Source: Bacteroidales bacterium
GTDB taxonomy: Bacteria; Bacteroidota; Bacteroidia; Bacteroidales; UBA7960
Reading direction: 5' to 3'
DNA: 6,971 bases
Assembly (NCBI GenBank): GCA_007132865.1
Contig: SLNU01000244.1
Span: 1 to 6,971, forward strand
The notes below the pieces were generated by a model. The model was not told where the DNA came from. It made no database searches and worked only from the letters and a program-made list of their open reading frames with translations. A program made the translations under genes and the position numbers. Positions 5,929 to 6,971 of this stretch are shown one piece after another; position 1 is the first letter of the stretch; the number at the start of each line of letters is the position of its first letter.

Positions 5929-6074
5929 GAGCCGTCACCGAGGAGCAAGCCCAAGCCGAGCAGCACCGCGCCACCAGTGAGTAGGCCCCACCCCACACCG
6001 GCGAGCAAGGTGGCGCCAGCCACGATGCAGGCCGCGCCCAGCAGCTCGAGGATCGTTGACAGCCACTCACCCAT
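5925..6074 (-). CDS. 49-residue two-helix membrane protein, function unknown
   Basis: ATG at 6074-6072 opens a 49-codon frame ending TGA at 5927-5925. AGGAGGT, a perfect ribosome site, lies 7 bases upstream, and the stop overlaps the portal TTG start (TTGA), so the gene is well supported despite its size. Residues 1-6 (MGEWLS) are polar, then ILELLGAACIVAGATLLAGV (about 8-27) and WGLLTGGAVLLGLGLLLG (about 29-46) form two hydrophobic helices joined by a very short Gly/Trp turn, ending DGS. That is a membrane hairpin with almost no soluble part. Small membrane proteins between terminase and portal occur in some phages of high-GC hosts; no role is established that I know of. A holin-like pore is conceivable by size, but there is no endolysin nearby and the position argues for a link to packaging or assembly at the membrane. 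Both are speculation. Confidence 0.82.
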   Translation of the reverse strand: MGEWLSTILELLGAACIVAGATLLAGVGWGLLTGGAVLLGLGLLLGDGS

Positions 6075-6081
6075 TGTCCGC

Positions 6082-6088
6082 ACCTCCT
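6082..6088 (-). promoter_or_regulatory. Consensus ribosome binding site AGGAGGT of the small membrane gene
   Basis: AGGAGGT on the minus strand, 7 bases before ATG 6074-6072, lies within the 16-base gap after the terminase stop. It is the closest match to the anti-Shine-Dalgarno consensus in the window and is the main proof that the tiny downstream frame is translated. Confidence 0.8.
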
Positions 6089-6090
6089 GG

Positions 6091-6971
6091 TCAGTGGATG
6101 CCGTGTGTCAACAGATCGACCGTCTCCGGTAGCTCGACGTGCGGCAGCTCCGCCCAGCCGATCGTCGCTGCGATGAACGCGTCGATCTTTTCCGTGTCCT
6201 TCGGCTTCACCAGGGCGTCGAAGTTGCCGCGCTTCGACTGCGTCAACACCGCGTTCAACGCGTGCCGCCGCGTCGCCGCAGCGCCGTCGTGCGTGAACGA
6301 CCGGCCCGGGATCGCCTCGCGCACCATGCGCTCTATCGCGGCGCCCATTCGCTTCGGTGACATCGTGTCGAACTGGAGCACGATGTCCTCACCGTGCTCC
6401 TCGGCCCACCCGTCGATCTCGTCGCGCCAGTGCGGAGGATCCGCCACCATCCGCAGCACGCGGAACCGGGCGAACGCCTCAGCCACGGCGTGCCGCACCT
6501 GATCGCGCAGACCATCGCGGGAATGCGCCCGCGGGTCCCACACCCCCAGCTCCACGAGGTGGGGCAGCCGATCCGGCTCCAGCACCCACGCCTCCAGCGC
6601 CGTGCAGTCCGGGTACTTCGAGCGCACGTAGTCGAGCTTCGCCCCGTCGAAACACAGCACAGCGCACGCACCCGCAGGCACCTCGCGCTCCGGGTCCGCC
6701 ATCGCGTCCCAGTCGTCAGCCGACACCGCGTTCCCGTCGCCAGTCGGGCGGCGATTGTGCCAGTACCGCTCGGCCTCAGCGCGGGTGGTCGCCTCCGAGC
6801 GGATGTCGTCCTCGAGGATGCTGCGCAGATCCATCCACTCGGCGGCCGCGCCGTACGCCTCACGCAGCGAGGCGAGCTGGAGGTCGTCGTCCTCCCACTC
6901 CTCGTCGTCGAGTTCATGGCCCTCGCGGTGGTCGCGCAGGAAGCTGATCCGTCGCTTCGACGCGCCCGACG
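6091..6971 (-). CDS. terL: Terminase large subunit, C-terminal nuclease part (5' end beyond the window)
   Basis: The frame is open from the window edge; 292 residues are visible (first full codon 6969-6967). The ATP-binding Walker motifs expected in the N-terminal half lie outside. Visible residues about 1-75 are an acidic linker (DDEEWEDDD at about 22-30) ending in RYWHNR (68-73), the place where relatives read RFYLNQ, followed by a DDW at 85-87. The RNase H-like nuclease follows: CAVLCFDG with catalytic Asp108; ALEAWVLEPD; FRVLRMVADPPHW with a second acidic Asp177; HDG at 227-229; RHALNA; and KIDAFIAATIGWA with Asp263. The pattern FDG, DPPHW, HDG, KID is typical of phage large terminases, which cut concatemeric DNA and pump it into the head with ATP. 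An in-frame ATG at 6834 is internal, not the start. A 16-base gap separates it from the membrane gene. Confidence 0.92.
   Translation of the reverse strand, partial: SGASKRRISFLRDHREGHELDDEEWEDDDLQLASLREAYGAAAEWMDLRSILEDDIRSEATTRAEAERYWHNRRPTGDGNAVSADDWDAMADPEREVPAGACAVLCFDGAKLDYVRSKYPDCTALEAWVLEPDRLPHLVELGVWDPRAHSRDGLRDQVRHAVAEAFARFRVLRMVADPPHWRDEIDGWAEEHGEDIVLQFDTMSPKRMGAAIERMVREAIPGRSFTHDGAAATRRHALNAVLTQSKRGNFDALVKPKDTEKIDAFIAATIGWAELPHVELPETVDLLTHGIH

Noticed and set aside
5696..6070. A 124-codon minus-strand frame covering the membrane gene and the portal start
   Set aside because: It is in another frame and is Ser/Cys/Arg-rich. The 49-codon frame with a perfect ribosome site and a TTGA overlap explains this stretch much better.
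6091..6834. ATG at 6834 as the true start of a short 247-residue protein
   Set aside because: The frame remains open upstream to the window edge, and residues before this ATG form the linker that precedes the terminase nuclease domain, so the ATG is internal.
1..6971. CRISPR array, tRNA, attachment site, insertion sequence or defence genes
   Set aside because: I looked for spaced direct repeats, cloverleaf-like stretches, terminal inverted repeats and transposase or nuclease motifs on both strands and found none. The window is filled by morphogenesis genes.

Overview
This 6,971-base window is the head-and-neck part of the late structural module of a tailed double-stranded DNA phage (Caudoviricetes), either free or as a prophage. 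Every convincing gene lies on the minus strand, so transcription runs from the right end of the window to the left. Base composition is strongly G+C rich. Starts are a mix of ATG, GTG and TTG, and the protein style (Ala/Arg/Asp/Glu-rich, Lys-poor) fits a phage of an Actinobacterium or another high-GC host. No host gene, integrase, lysis gene or replication gene is present, so prophage versus virion and the exact host cannot be settled from this stretch.

Layout in transcription order: the 3' part of a large terminase (6971-6091, 5' end off the window); a 49-residue two-helix membrane protein (6074-5925); an HK97-type portal (5928-4699); an HK97-type prohead protease (4709-4014); a 143-base leader with several small hairpins (4013-3871); an HK97-fold major capsid protein with a fused N-terminal scaffold domain (3870-2476); a gap with a perfect 13-bp hairpin (2475-2414); a 77-residue protein (2413-2180); a head-tail connector (2176-1310); a tail-terminator-like protein (1313-855); a 71-residue protein with an Asp-Pro tail (845-630); and the N-terminal 210 residues of a tail tube protein (630-1, 3' end off the window).

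The genes work together in order. The portal nucleates the procapsid. The capsid protein assembles with its own N-terminal scaffold segment, and the protease removes that segment. The terminase then pumps DNA through the portal. The connector and the terminator-like protein close the neck and join it to a tail built on the tail tube protein. Genes are packed tightly, with overlaps of 1, 4, 4 and 11 bases that imply translational coupling. The only sizeable gaps flank the capsid gene, and both hold hairpins and a strong AAAGGAG ribosome site. This suggests the capsid message is regulated separately from its neighbours.

I see no defence system, CRISPR array, RNA gene or other clearly undescribed system. 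The items most worth checking are the tiny membrane protein, the hairpins around the capsid gene, the composite connector, and the small number of neck genes.
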